A stretch of 64,000 nucleotides of DNA, taken from Paenibacillus sp. EZ-K15. GTDB taxonomy: Bacteria > Bacillota > Bacilli > Paenibacillales > Paenibacillaceae. The notes beneath the pieces were generated by a model. The model was given only the letters and a program-made list of their open reading frames with translations. It was not told the origin of the DNA and did not search any database. This document shows, in pieces, positions 16,175-23,850 of this stretch. Positions within the stretch are counted from its first letter, which is position 1; every line of letters starts with the position of its first letter. The translations under genes were made by a program, and so were the position numbers. Location: assembly GCF_002573715.1 (NCBI RefSeq), contig NZ_PDHM01000016.1:599649-663648 (forward strand), given 5' to 3'.

Positions 16175-17149
16175 ATGAAGAACAAGAGGACTAGTAGAAG
16201 CAGGATATTTATAGGGGCAGCCGCCATTCTGAGTTTGCTGCTGGTGTTATCCGCGTGCGCTTCGGGAGAAGTGAAGCAGGACGGAGAAGCGGGTGAACAG
16301 GGGGATAAGAAAATTCGCGTGGTTACAACCATTGGACAGATTGCGGAACCCATTTCCGTTATCGGAGGAGATCGGGTCGAGGTACTAAGCTTGATGGGAC
16401 CTGGCGTCGATCCGCATTTATATAATGCAACCCAAGGCGATATCAAGAAATTGGATAGTGGTGATGTTATTTTCTATAGCGGGCTTCACCTCGAAGGCAA
16501 CATGACGGAAATATTCGAGCAGATCGGTAAGAACAAACCCGTACTGGGGATTGCAGATGCCATTCCGAAGGATCAATTGCTGCAGGATGATACGCAGGCC
16601 ATCGATCCCCATGTGTGGTTTGACATCGATTTGTGGAAAGCGTCACTCGATTCCGCGGTAGAGAAGCTGAAGTCCCTGGCTCCGGATGACGCTGACTTTT
16701 TTGAAGAGAACAAGCAGAAATATTTTGCCCAGTTGGATGAATTGAAAGCCGAGGCCAAGGATAAGTTGAGTCAAATTCCGGAAAAGCAGCGGGTCATGGT
16801 AACCGCTCATGATGCCTTTGGGTACTTCGGCCGCTTGCATGGTCTGGAGGTAGTTGGACTGCAAGGCCTGAGTACGGAGGATGAAATCGGCCTCTCGGAT
16901 ATTAACGGAACGATCGATATTCTGCTGCAGCACAAGGTGCCTGCCGTATTCGTCGAGAGCAGTGTCAATCCGGCTTCGATTAATGCCGTCATTGAAGGTG
17001 CTGCCAAGAAAGGGTTGGATTTAAAGCTCGGAGGAGAGCTCTTCTCCGATGCCATGGGCGAAGCGGGAACAACGGAAGGGACTTATATCGGAATGTATCG
17101 TCATAACGTTGAAACCATCTATCATGCATTAACAGGAAGTGGTGAATAA
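16175..17149 (+). CDS. mntA: Manganese-type ABC transporter substrate-binding lipoprotein (MntA/TroA family)
   Basis: 324 residues with signal peptide and lipobox LSAC. It is a cluster A-I metal-binding protein: metal ligands are visible as His81 (DPHLYN), His146 (DPHVWFD), the acidic stretch around E235-E237 (GLSTEDEIG) and Asp292 (LFSDAMG). Zinc-specific homologues usually carry His in place of the third ligand and a His-rich loop; neither is present, so manganese is the better guess. The ATG at 16175 follows GTGGAGGAG. It heads a four-gene operon with the same order as B. subtilis mntABCD (binding protein, ATPase, two permeases). Confidence 0.85.
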   Translation: MKNKRTSRSRIFIGAAAILSLLLVLSACASGEVKQDGEAGEQGDKKIRVVTTIGQIAEPISVIGGDRVEVLSLMGPGVDPHLYNATQGDIKKLDSGDVIFYSGLHLEGNMTEIFEQIGKNKPVLGIADAIPKDQLLQDDTQAIDPHVWFDIDLWKASLDSAVEKLKSLAPDDADFFEENKQKYFAQLDELKAEAKDKLSQIPEKQRVMVTAHDAFGYFGRLHGLEVVGLQGLSTEDEIGLSDINGTIDILLQHKVPAVFVESSVNPASINAVIEGAAKKGLDLKLGGELFSDAMGEAGTTEGTYIGMYRHNVETIYHALTGSGE

Positions 17150-17150
17150 A

Positions 17151-17879
17151 ATGTCTGTACTTCAAGTTCAAGACCTCAATGCATCCTATCGTAAAAATAA
17201 AGTGCTCCACCATGTCTCCTTTAAAGTGGAACAAGGCTCTTTAACCAGCATTGTCGGACCAAACGGCGCCGGTAAATCAACGCTGTTAAAGGTCATGCTG
17301 GAGCTTCACCCCAAGCTGTCCGGCAATGTCTCATTTTTTGGATCAAGCTTAAGCAAAACCAAGACCCGTGTCGGCTATGTGCCGCAGCGCGGATCCGTGG
17401 ACTGGGATTTCCCGACCGATGCACTGGATGTTGTCATGATGGGTTTATATGGCCGGGTGGGCTGGTTGAAGCGACCGAATAAGAGCCATAAGGAAAAAGC
17501 GATGGCATCGCTGGATCAAATGGGCATGGCGGACTTTGCCGACCGGCAGATCAGCCAGCTCTCAGGTGGACAGCAGCAGCGCGTATTCCTCGCTCGGGCG
17601 CTTGTCCAGGATGCCGACCTCTATTTCATGGATGAGCCGTTAGCCGGAGTTGATGCGGCAACCGAGAGGGCCATTATGACCACGCTGAAGGATCTGAAAA
17701 TGGCCGGTAAAACCGTAATGGTGGTCCATCATGATCTCCAGACGGTTGAGGATTATTTCGACCATGTGCTGCTCCTGAACCGTACGGTCATTGCGCATGG
17801 GAAGACGGAAGACGTATTCACGAAGGAACATGTATACCGCGCCTACGGCGGTTCGCTTCGCTGGATGAAGGAGGCGTAA
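17151..17879 (+). CDS. mntB: Manganese-type ABC transporter ATPase
   Basis: 242 residues. Walker A GPNGAGKST, the Q-loop in VGYVPQRGSVDWDFP (the SVDWDFP segment is typical of Mn/Zn importers), signature LSGGQQQR, Walker B LYFMDEPLAGVD and the H-loop VVHHD. It starts one base after the mntA stop region and shares the operon. It powers uptake with the two following membrane subunits. Confidence 0.9.
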   Translation: MSVLQVQDLNASYRKNKVLHHVSFKVEQGSLTSIVGPNGAGKSTLLKVMLELHPKLSGNVSFFGSSLSKTKTRVGYVPQRGSVDWDFPTDALDVVMMGLYGRVGWLKRPNKSHKEKAMASLDQMGMADFADRQISQLSGGQQQRVFLARALVQDADLYFMDEPLAGVDAATERAIMTTLKDLKMAGKTVMVVHHDLQTVEDYFDHVLLLNRTVIAHGKTEDVFTKEHVYRAYGGSLRWMKEA

Positions 17880-17882
17880 CGC

Positions 17883-18821
17883 ATGCTGAATTCATTATTA
17901 TCTCCAAACACGCAATGGGTGCTATTGAGCACGTTAATCCTGGGCATGGCAGCCGGCATGATTGGCTGTCTCGCCTATTGGAAGCGGCAAAGCTTGATGA
18001 GTGACGCGCTGTCTCATGCGGCTCTTCCCGGTGTGGTGGTTGCTTTTGCATTGACGGGAAGTAAGAATCTGCTGGTGATGATACTCGGGGCTGCTGCCAG
18101 CGCCTTAATTGGGGCCTGGATGATCCAGTGGATTCGTACCTCCAGCCGCATTAAGGAAGATACGGCCATGGGCATGATTCTATCCGTATTTTTCGGATTG
18201 GGCATTATGCTGCTTACGATTGTGAACCGTACAGCGGGCGGGAATCAGAGCGGACTGGATAACTTTATTTTCGGCCAGGCTGCGTCCATGGTTCGTAAGG
18301 ATGTTTTTACGATGCTCATCCTGGCAGCTTTAGTTATTCTGGTCGTCTCGATTGGCTTTAAGGAATGGAAGCTGTTTCTGTTTGATCCCGATTTTGCCCG
18401 GGGATTAGGGTTGAATAGCCGTCTGATGAATACCCTCTATATGGGGGTGCTTGTTCTCGTCATCGTCATTGGTATTCAGGCTGTTGGCGTCATTCTGATG
18501 GCGGCCATGCTAATCATACCTTCCGTCAGCGCAAGATATTGGACTCAATCCTTCAAAATGATGGTCATTTTGTCGGCTATATTTGGAGGCGGCTCCGGGT
18601 TTGTTGGTACCCTGGTCAGCACAATGGGGAAAGGATGGCCTACAGGGCCGTTTATCGTTGTAGCCTCTTCCGTATTGTTCACGGTTTCCCTGATTTTTGG
18701 TGCTGAGAAGGGGTTGCTGATCCAGGCGCTGCAGCTCCGCTCTCAGAAAAAAGAGCATATGGACTCCAATAACCAACCTGTTTTAAGTCCCCGGCTGTCC
18801 GAAAGGGGGAGCAATCGATGA
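17883..18821 (+). CDS. mntC: Manganese-type ABC transporter permease
   Basis: 312 residues, an ABC-3 family permease with about eight hydrophobic segments. It has the conserved SDALSHAALPGVV stretch near residue 40 and the AVGVILMAAMLIIPSVSA segment near 205. It lies three bases after the ATPase gene, and its stop overlaps the start of the second permease (ATGA). The C-terminal 25 residues are polar. Unlike single-permease Zn systems, this operon has two, as in B. subtilis mntABCD. Confidence 0.85.
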   Translation: MLNSLLSPNTQWVLLSTLILGMAAGMIGCLAYWKRQSLMSDALSHAALPGVVVAFALTGSKNLLVMILGAAASALIGAWMIQWIRTSSRIKEDTAMGMILSVFFGLGIMLLTIVNRTAGGNQSGLDNFIFGQAASMVRKDVFTMLILAALVILVVSIGFKEWKLFLFDPDFARGLGLNSRLMNTLYMGVLVLVIVIGIQAVGVILMAAMLIIPSVSARYWTQSFKMMVILSAIFGGGSGFVGTLVSTMGKGWPTGPFIVVASSVLFTVSLIFGAEKGLLIQALQLRSQKKEHMDSNNQPVLSPRLSERGSNR

Positions 18822-19720
18822 CCTATACAGGATGGATATTGCTTACGGCCTCTCTCGTCGGATTGTCTTGCGGTATCGTTGGCGTGTTCCTGATATTGCG
18901 CAGAATGGCGATGATGGCCGATGCTATCAGTCATACTGTGCTGCTTGGGATCGTAACGGCGTTTATCGTCACAAGAGAACTAAGCGGGCCTCATATGCTG
19001 ATCGGTGCGATTATTGCCGGATTGCTGACAGCGGTCCTCGTTCAATGGTTTCATTCCCGGGGCGTTCAGCAGGATGCATCCATCGGTGTTGTTTTTACAA
19101 CCTTGTTTGCGATTGGCGTTATCCTAATTGCAACCCAGGTTGGCAATGCGCATCTGGATACCAAGCATGCCCTCATGGGGGAAATTACGTTTGTGCCTTG
19201 GGATGTGATGCACGTACCACTGTTAGGAGAGGTGCCAAAAGCTACCTTTATGTTGGCAGCCGTGCTCCTCGTCGTACTTATCGTCATCCTGGCGTTCTAC
19301 AAGGAATGGAAGATTACGTCCTTTGATCCAGCTTTGGCGGCCAGTATTGGCATTCCTGTCGTACTCATGCACTATGTATTTATGTCGCTGGTCTCCATCA
19401 CAACGGTTGCATCGTTCGATGCCGTGGGAGCGATCATGGTGGTGGCTATGCTTATAACACCTGCCGCCGCGGCCTATCTATGGACGGATAAACTCCCCAT
19501 CATGCTGGTGTTAAGCGGAGCATTCGGCGTCATCTCTGCATTCATGGGTTACTATGTCGCGTTATGGCTGGACACCTCCATCTCAGGATCTATGGCATTT
19601 GCAACCGGGATTGTATTTATTCTCAGCTTCCTGTTCTCTCCGAGACATGGCGTGCTTTCCCGTTATCTTCATAAATTTAATACACACGGCAGCGAAGAGA
19701 AACTGGACGGTGTATCCTAA
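18818..19720 (+). CDS. mntD: Manganese-type ABC transporter permease, second subunit
   Basis: 300 residues, ABC-3 family. Conserved MMADAISHTVLLGIV near residue 30 and FDAVGAIMVVAMLITPAAAAYL near 195. It overlaps the preceding permease gene by four bases and ends at a strong terminator. The two permeases likely form a heterodimer in the membrane. Confidence 0.86.
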   Translation: MTYTGWILLTASLVGLSCGIVGVFLILRRMAMMADAISHTVLLGIVTAFIVTRELSGPHMLIGAIIAGLLTAVLVQWFHSRGVQQDASIGVVFTTLFAIGVILIATQVGNAHLDTKHALMGEITFVPWDVMHVPLLGEVPKATFMLAAVLLVVLIVILAFYKEWKITSFDPALAASIGIPVVLMHYVFMSLVSITTVASFDAVGAIMVVAMLITPAAAAYLWTDKLPIMLVLSGAFGVISAFMGYYVALWLDTSISGSMAFATGIVFILSFLFSPRHGVLSRYLHKFNTHGSEEKLDGVS

Positions 19721-19736
19721 AAAAAGGATGCTGTAT

Positions 19737-19774
19737 GAAGCTTGGGCGATTAGTTGCCCAGGCTTCTTTTTTTC
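19737..19774 (+). terminator. Rho-independent terminator of the Mn importer operon
   Basis: Hairpin GAAGCTTGGGC / GCCCAGGCTTC with an eight-base loop followed by T8. Confidence 0.9.
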
Positions 19775-19851
19775 TTCCAACACTTAGACGTGGTATAATT
19801 AGGAAAAAATTCCGTGTTATGATGAAGGTTATTTCAAAGGAGTGAGTACAT

Positions 19852-20379
19852 ATGCATATGGAGTCAGCAAGACTGGTGATCCGGGATTTTCAGGAGGAGG
19901 ATTTTGCTAGTATTCATGCCTACGCCTCTGACCCATTAGTGACCGAGTATACGATGTGGGGACCGAACACGGAAGAGGATACCTTAGCATATTTAACGGA
20001 AATCCGCCAAATGAAAGAGCAGAGCCCTCGTGACAGCTATGAACTGGCAATCGTGCTGAAAGATAGCGGCCATTTAATCGGGGGTGTAGGTCTTCACCGA
20101 TCCAAGACGAACGCAGAGCTTGGGTACTGCTTGAATTCCGCCTATTGGCGACGGGGTTATGCTACGGAAGCTGCTAGCGTCATGTGCCGTTTTGGATTTA
20201 AGGAGCTGGGAGTTAATCGGATCTACGCCACCTGCAGGCCGGGAAATATCGGGTCAGCTGCGGTCATGCGCCATATCGGAATGAAGCAGGAAGGGCATCT
20301 TCGGCAGCATCTATGGTTTAAAGGGGCTTACCATGACTCCTATTTATTCTCCATCCTCAAAGATGAATTCGAAGTCTAA
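19852..20379 (+). CDS. RimJ/RimL-type GNAT acetyltransferase
   Basis: 175 residues. ESARLVIRDFQEEDFASIHAY at the start, AELGYCLNSAYWRRGYATEAA for acetyl-CoA binding, then NRIYATCRPGNIGSAAVMRHIGM. Relatives acetylate protein N-termini or small amines. The ATG at 19852 has AGGAG nine bases upstream; ATG 19858 would also be possible. It is probably the first gene of a short operon with the Nudix hydrolase and a small membrane protein. Confidence 0.85.
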   Translation: MHMESARLVIRDFQEEDFASIHAYASDPLVTEYTMWGPNTEEDTLAYLTEIRQMKEQSPRDSYELAIVLKDSGHLIGGVGLHRSKTNAELGYCLNSAYWRRGYATEAASVMCRFGFKELGVNRIYATCRPGNIGSAAVMRHIGMKQEGHLRQHLWFKGAYHDSYLFSILKDEFEV

Positions 20380-20411
20380 ATCTATTATATTATTAAGGAG
20401 CTTCTGCCTGC

Positions 20412-20939
20412 ATGGATAATACCAAATTGTTGATCCGTCATAACGGAATTTCGATTTACGAGGAAGCGTCAGGTAAAGTGTATTATACGAAAGAGAATCA
20501 TGTGTCCGTTGTTGTTCTGGCTAAGCATGGCGATCAACTGCTGCTGATCCGTCAATATCGCACCGCCGTGGATGACTACATCATTCAGTTACCCGGTGGT
20601 GGCGTAGGCGAGGAGGAGGACCTGGAATCGGCAGCACGCCGCGAGATGCTGGAAGAAACCGGCTGCACATGCGGCAAGCTTCATTATCTGGGTAAATTGT
20701 ACCCGGCGTCCTGGAGATGCAATGAAATTGCCCATGCTTACTATACCGATGAGGTAATAAGTCAAGCGGATCAACAGCTTGAGGGGTACGAGCAAATCGA
20801 CGTTGTAAGAATGAGCGTGAAGGAATGTTTGTATCGGATTAAGGAGAATGAGCTGCAGGATTCCGAGCTGGTCTTTGCGATGATGCACGCTTTGCTTCAG
20901 GGATTCATTCAGCATGAGGATACGGAGGTATCATACTAG
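20412..20939 (+). CDS. Nudix hydrolase, ADP-ribose pyrophosphatase-like
   Basis: 175 residues. The Nudix box is complete: a Gly near residue 63, five residues later Glu, and REMLEETG (pattern G-x5-E-x7-REUxEExGU). The flanks (VVVLAKHGDQLLLIRQYR before, LGKLYPASWRCNEIAHAYY after) resemble NudF/ADP-ribose pyrophosphatases, which hydrolyse ADP-ribose or related nucleoside diphosphate sugars. It follows the GNAT gene by 32 bases and abuts the next small gene. Confidence 0.87.
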   Translation: MDNTKLLIRHNGISIYEEASGKVYYTKENHVSVVVLAKHGDQLLLIRQYRTAVDDYIIQLPGGGVGEEEDLESAARREMLEETGCTCGKLHYLGKLYPASWRCNEIAHAYYTDEVISQADQQLEGYEQIDVVRMSVKECLYRIKENELQDSELVFAMMHALLQGFIQHEDTEVSY

Positions 20940-21125
20940 ATGGAGTTTGTTGGGATTTTCATGACCGTGTTAAGTATCATCGTTGCCATCATTGTCATTC
21001 GTTACGCGATCAATTCATCCAAAATCATCATTAGAATGGATGCCATGATTCAAGAGATGAGAATGCTTCGAAAGGATGTAAATGAGCTTAAGGAGAACAA
21101 GCATATCGTGGATAAAAGAGTATAG
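20940..21125 (+). CDS. Small single-pass membrane protein
   Basis: 61 residues: one hydrophobic helix (about 4-25) followed by a charged helix able to form a coiled coil (MDAMIQEMRMLRKDVNELKENK). The start immediately follows the Nudix stop, and GGAGGT lies about ten bases upstream inside the preceding gene, so it is translationally coupled. I do not recognise the family; small proteins of this design are common in Bacillota. Confidence 0.65.
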   Translation: MEFVGIFMTVLSIIVAIIVIRYAINSSKIIIRMDAMIQEMRMLRKDVNELKENKHIVDKRV

Positions 21126-21155
21126 TTATCAGTCAGATATAAATGAGTTTTAATT

Positions 21156-21201
21156 GCTGCCTTTAGATGTAGATGCTTCCTACACTAAAGGCAGCTTTTT
21201 A
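21156..21201 (+). terminator. Rho-independent terminator
   Basis: Hairpin GCTGCCTTTAG-a-TGTAG / CTACA-CTAAAGGCAGC followed by TTTTTATT. Ends the GNAT-Nudix-small protein operon and precedes the glycosyltransferase island. Confidence 0.9.
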
Positions 21202-21301
21202 TTGTTAATGATAGACGGTTTCATCATTTTATGTTATCTCGCAAACTTGTCGGGAAGAAATCGAATATAATCTGTTAGGAGTGAGTAAGGGGGACAAAAC
21301 T

Positions 21302-22246
21302 ATGGGAAGGCACTTGCTGATCTATGATGTAGACTGGTGGATCCTTGGCAAAAATGCCAAAGTTATTCAGCAGTACCATCCATCTCTTGACCTAATGTCT
21401 ATGAGTGATTTGGATCTGTATCTCGCGCATAAGAGCAGTGGGGCGTTGAATCACCAATATGATCACATATCTGCCATGTGTCTTGGCATTGCAGCTTACT
21501 GTATCTTCAAGAATGTACGTATCGATTCAGCAGTAGCCGTTTCCTACTATTATTTCAGTAGGCATTATGAAATCTTTCGAGAATGGGTGGATGAACTTAT
21601 TCCAGATCCTGACTTTCTCAGATTGGTTATTCCTAAAATTGGTAAGATAGGCGCCATAAATCAGCGGCTGGCTTTAACCTTGCAGGCCGTAGCTCCGAAC
21701 GCATCTGTTGAATATATAGGTCATTTCGTGGATGACAAGTTGTTTCAACCATCGCCTATAGCTCGATTAGACAATACTTCATTCGTTATTGGATGGGCTG
21801 GAGATCCCTCGAAAATCTCTAAAAATTACTACACATTGTACATGCGAATTAAAGAACATTTCAAGAATGAGGAACGGGTCACTTTTATAGAAACTTCTAG
21901 ATCCTATACCTATGAGGATATGCCGAATTTTTATCATAAGCTGGATTTGTTGTTGATCACGGGGGCCAACGAAGGAAGCGGAGCAACGGCGCTGGAAGCG
22001 TATGCTTGCGGGGTACCGGTTCTTTCCACGAATGTTGGTAATGTGAAGAACGCAGCTCACCCGAATGCCTATGCGTTGATTCTGGATAGTGACGATTCTG
22101 ATGATTTTATACGCTCGATTAGACATTGGTTGAATCACTCGGTAGAGCTTCAAGAAATTGGACGGCAATGCAGGAGACAAATAGAATCAGGCTGGAGCAT
22201 TGAGCATGCGATGAGCCGATGGCTCACGGTATTGTTCAAAAAATAA
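21302..22246 (+). CDS. Glycosyltransferase, GT-B fold (GT4-like)
   Basis: 314 residues. The C-terminal half has the GT4 signature region: FVIGWAGDPSKISKNY, then LDLLLITGANEGSGATALEAYACGVPVLSTNVG with the conserved E-x7-E type spacing. The N-terminal half is less typical. It transfers a sugar from an activated donor to an unknown acceptor. The ATG at 21302 follows AAGGGGG eight bases upstream; the GTG at 21281 lacks a ribosome binding site. It is the first of three glycosyltransferase genes on this strand with gaps of about 30 bases, so they form an operon. Confidence 0.8.
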   Translation: MGRHLLIYDVDWWILGKNAKVIQQYHPSLDLMSMSDLDLYLAHKSSGALNHQYDHISAMCLGIAAYCIFKNVRIDSAVAVSYYYFSRHYEIFREWVDELIPDPDFLRLVIPKIGKIGAINQRLALTLQAVAPNASVEYIGHFVDDKLFQPSPIARLDNTSFVIGWAGDPSKISKNYYTLYMRIKEHFKNEERVTFIETSRSYTYEDMPNFYHKLDLLLITGANEGSGATALEAYACGVPVLSTNVGNVKNAAHPNAYALILDSDDSDDFIRSIRHWLNHSVELQEIGRQCRRQIESGWSIEHAMSRWLTVLFKK

Positions 22247-22276
22247 CATAGATATGTCGGCGAGGAGGAAGAGACG

Positions 22277-22960
22277 ATGTTTGACCAAGTTTCCGTTCTG
22301 ATTCCCTACCAGTCGGATAATGGCGGACCGAGGGATGCTGCATTCAGGTGGGTATTGGATTTCTACACACGGACGATGCCGGGTATAGAAGTATGTATCG
22401 GAAAAGTCTCTGGTAATCCATTCAGCAGGTCGAAAGCCATTAACTGTGCAGCCCGTCAAGCAACCAGAAATAAGTTCATTATCGCAGATTGCGATATTGT
22501 ATATGATCCAAATCTCGTGCTGGAATCTATATTTTACGTGAATGACTATCAATGGGTTATTCCATTCAGCCGTATTTTACGGCTGCCAGAGGACGCTTCA
22601 CAGCTAGTCCTGGCTCAAACACCAGGTTGGCCGATCTCTACGGAGCTGGGAAATCGAGATGAGAACAGTGCTTATTATTTTGGAGGATTAAATGTATTAC
22701 AACGAAATGCGTTTGAAGCAGTCGGGGGATATGATGAACGGTTTATCGGCTGGGGGGGGGAGGATGAAGCGTTCGCATATGCACTGGACACCCTTATCGG
22801 AACTCACGTCCGACTTGACGGGGAAATGGTGCACTTCTGGCACCCGTTTGTTGGACCCGAAGGCAATCCCCATTATGAAACCAACTATGCTTTGTATAAA
22901 AAATACAAAGAGGCAAAGGGACATGTTCAATCTATGCGCAAACTGATTCCTAAAGAATAA
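22277..22960 (+). CDS. Glycosyltransferase, GT-A fold with galactosyltransferase-like C-terminal motif
   Basis: 227 residues. It has a nucleotide-sugar segment with the metal-binding DxD-like ADCDIVYD (about 75-82) and the GGYDERFIGWGGEDEAFAY motif typical of the C-terminal domain of galactosyl/N-acetylgalactosaminyl transferases. The codons for the W-G-G-E part form a run of nine G bases (22752-22760). The frame that conserves the motif is intact as given. It sits in the middle of a three-gene glycosyltransferase operon, with GAGGAGGAAG before the ATG. Confidence 0.82.
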   Translation: MFDQVSVLIPYQSDNGGPRDAAFRWVLDFYTRTMPGIEVCIGKVSGNPFSRSKAINCAARQATRNKFIIADCDIVYDPNLVLESIFYVNDYQWVIPFSRILRLPEDASQLVLAQTPGWPISTELGNRDENSAYYFGGLNVLQRNAFEAVGGYDERFIGWGGEDEAFAYALDTLIGTHVRLDGEMVHFWHPFVGPEGNPHYETNYALYKKYKEAKGHVQSMRKLIPKE

Positions 22961-22988
22961 TGGCCTAATTGAGAAGGAGAGGTTGTCT

Positions 22989-23753
22989 ATGAAACTGTCG
23001 GTGATTGTACCGGTATTAAATGAAGAAACGTTCGTCCCTTTATATATTGAAAGTGTGAGTCGTTTTGCTAATGAAATAATTATAGTGGATGGAGGAAGCA
23101 CAGATGGCACTTTGAAGCATATTGAGCGGTTACAGAATCTTTGTTCGATCCGGCTATTTCGTTTCCAGCAGATCGGGATGCCGTACACCGAGGATTGGAA
23201 TGAATCCCTAGTACGTAATTTTCTGATTGATCAGGCACAAGGAGACTGGATCATGAACTTGGATATCGATGAATTAATGGATGATCGTTTTAAAGAGGTG
23301 CTGCCGCAACTTATGAGCAATAATGAGGTGGATATATACCAGTTCCCGTTCGTCAATTTCTGGGGAGATCCGTGGACAATTCGGATTAACAGTCCAGGCG
23401 ATGAGCGTTGGTCCAATGATATAACGAGGATGTGGAGGGCGAATAAAGGAATCCGTTATCGTGACGAGAAACATCATTGTACGCTAGAGGCGGCCGAGGG
23501 CCAGAGTATATGGAGCATTCCAAGAGGACGAAGTGATGTGTTTATATACCACTACCATTACGCTTTAGGAAGAAAGATCAAATTTAATGATAATCGAAGA
23601 AGAGACGTTAATTTACTCGAAAACGAAGGTATACCAGATTGGAGTTACAAGCATTCCGAATACGAGATTGCCACAGCGCCGTTTCAAGGTCAGCATCCTG
23701 AAGTGGTTCGGCGTTACCTGAAGGCAATTGGATTCGAACCTCATTCAAACTAA
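22989..23753 (+). CDS. Family 2 glycosyltransferase
   Basis: 254 residues. MKLSVIVPVLNEETFVPLYIESV and IIIVDGGSTDGT mark a GT2 nucleotide-binding fold; MNLDIDELMD carries the DxD-type metal site. The C-terminal part contains HYHYALGRKIKFND, seen in related bacterial GT2 proteins. The ATG at 22989 is nine bases after AAGGAG; a TTG six bases earlier is too close to it. It ends the operon and is followed by a bidirectional terminator. Confidence 0.85.
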   Translation: MKLSVIVPVLNEETFVPLYIESVSRFANEIIIVDGGSTDGTLKHIERLQNLCSIRLFRFQQIGMPYTEDWNESLVRNFLIDQAQGDWIMNLDIDELMDDRFKEVLPQLMSNNEVDIYQFPFVNFWGDPWTIRINSPGDERWSNDITRMWRANKGIRYRDEKHHCTLEAAEGQSIWSIPRGRSDVFIYHYHYALGRKIKFNDNRRRDVNLLENEGIPDWSYKHSEYEIATAPFQGQHPEVVRRYLKAIGFEPHSN

Positions 23754-23754
23754 A

Positions 23755-23822
23755 AAGCCCCTAACCATGTTTCTGAACTAGCTTCTGAGCTAGCATCAGA
23801 AATCATGGAGGGGTTTTTTATT
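23755..23822. terminator. Bidirectional terminator between convergent glycosyltransferase genes
   Basis: A long hairpin, GCCCCTAACCATG-TTTCTGA with its near complement TCAGAAATCATGGAGGGG, preceded by A5 and followed by T6. It serves the plus-strand operon ending at 23753 and the minus-strand gene ending at 23851. Confidence 0.85.
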
Positions 23823-23850
23823 TTCGTTATAAGTTTCAATTTATATTTAA

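Noticed and set aside
21243..21271. Possible sigma-A promoter before the first glycosyltransferase gene
   Set aside because: TATAAT at 21266 is good, but no -35 element at proper spacing is present; not called.
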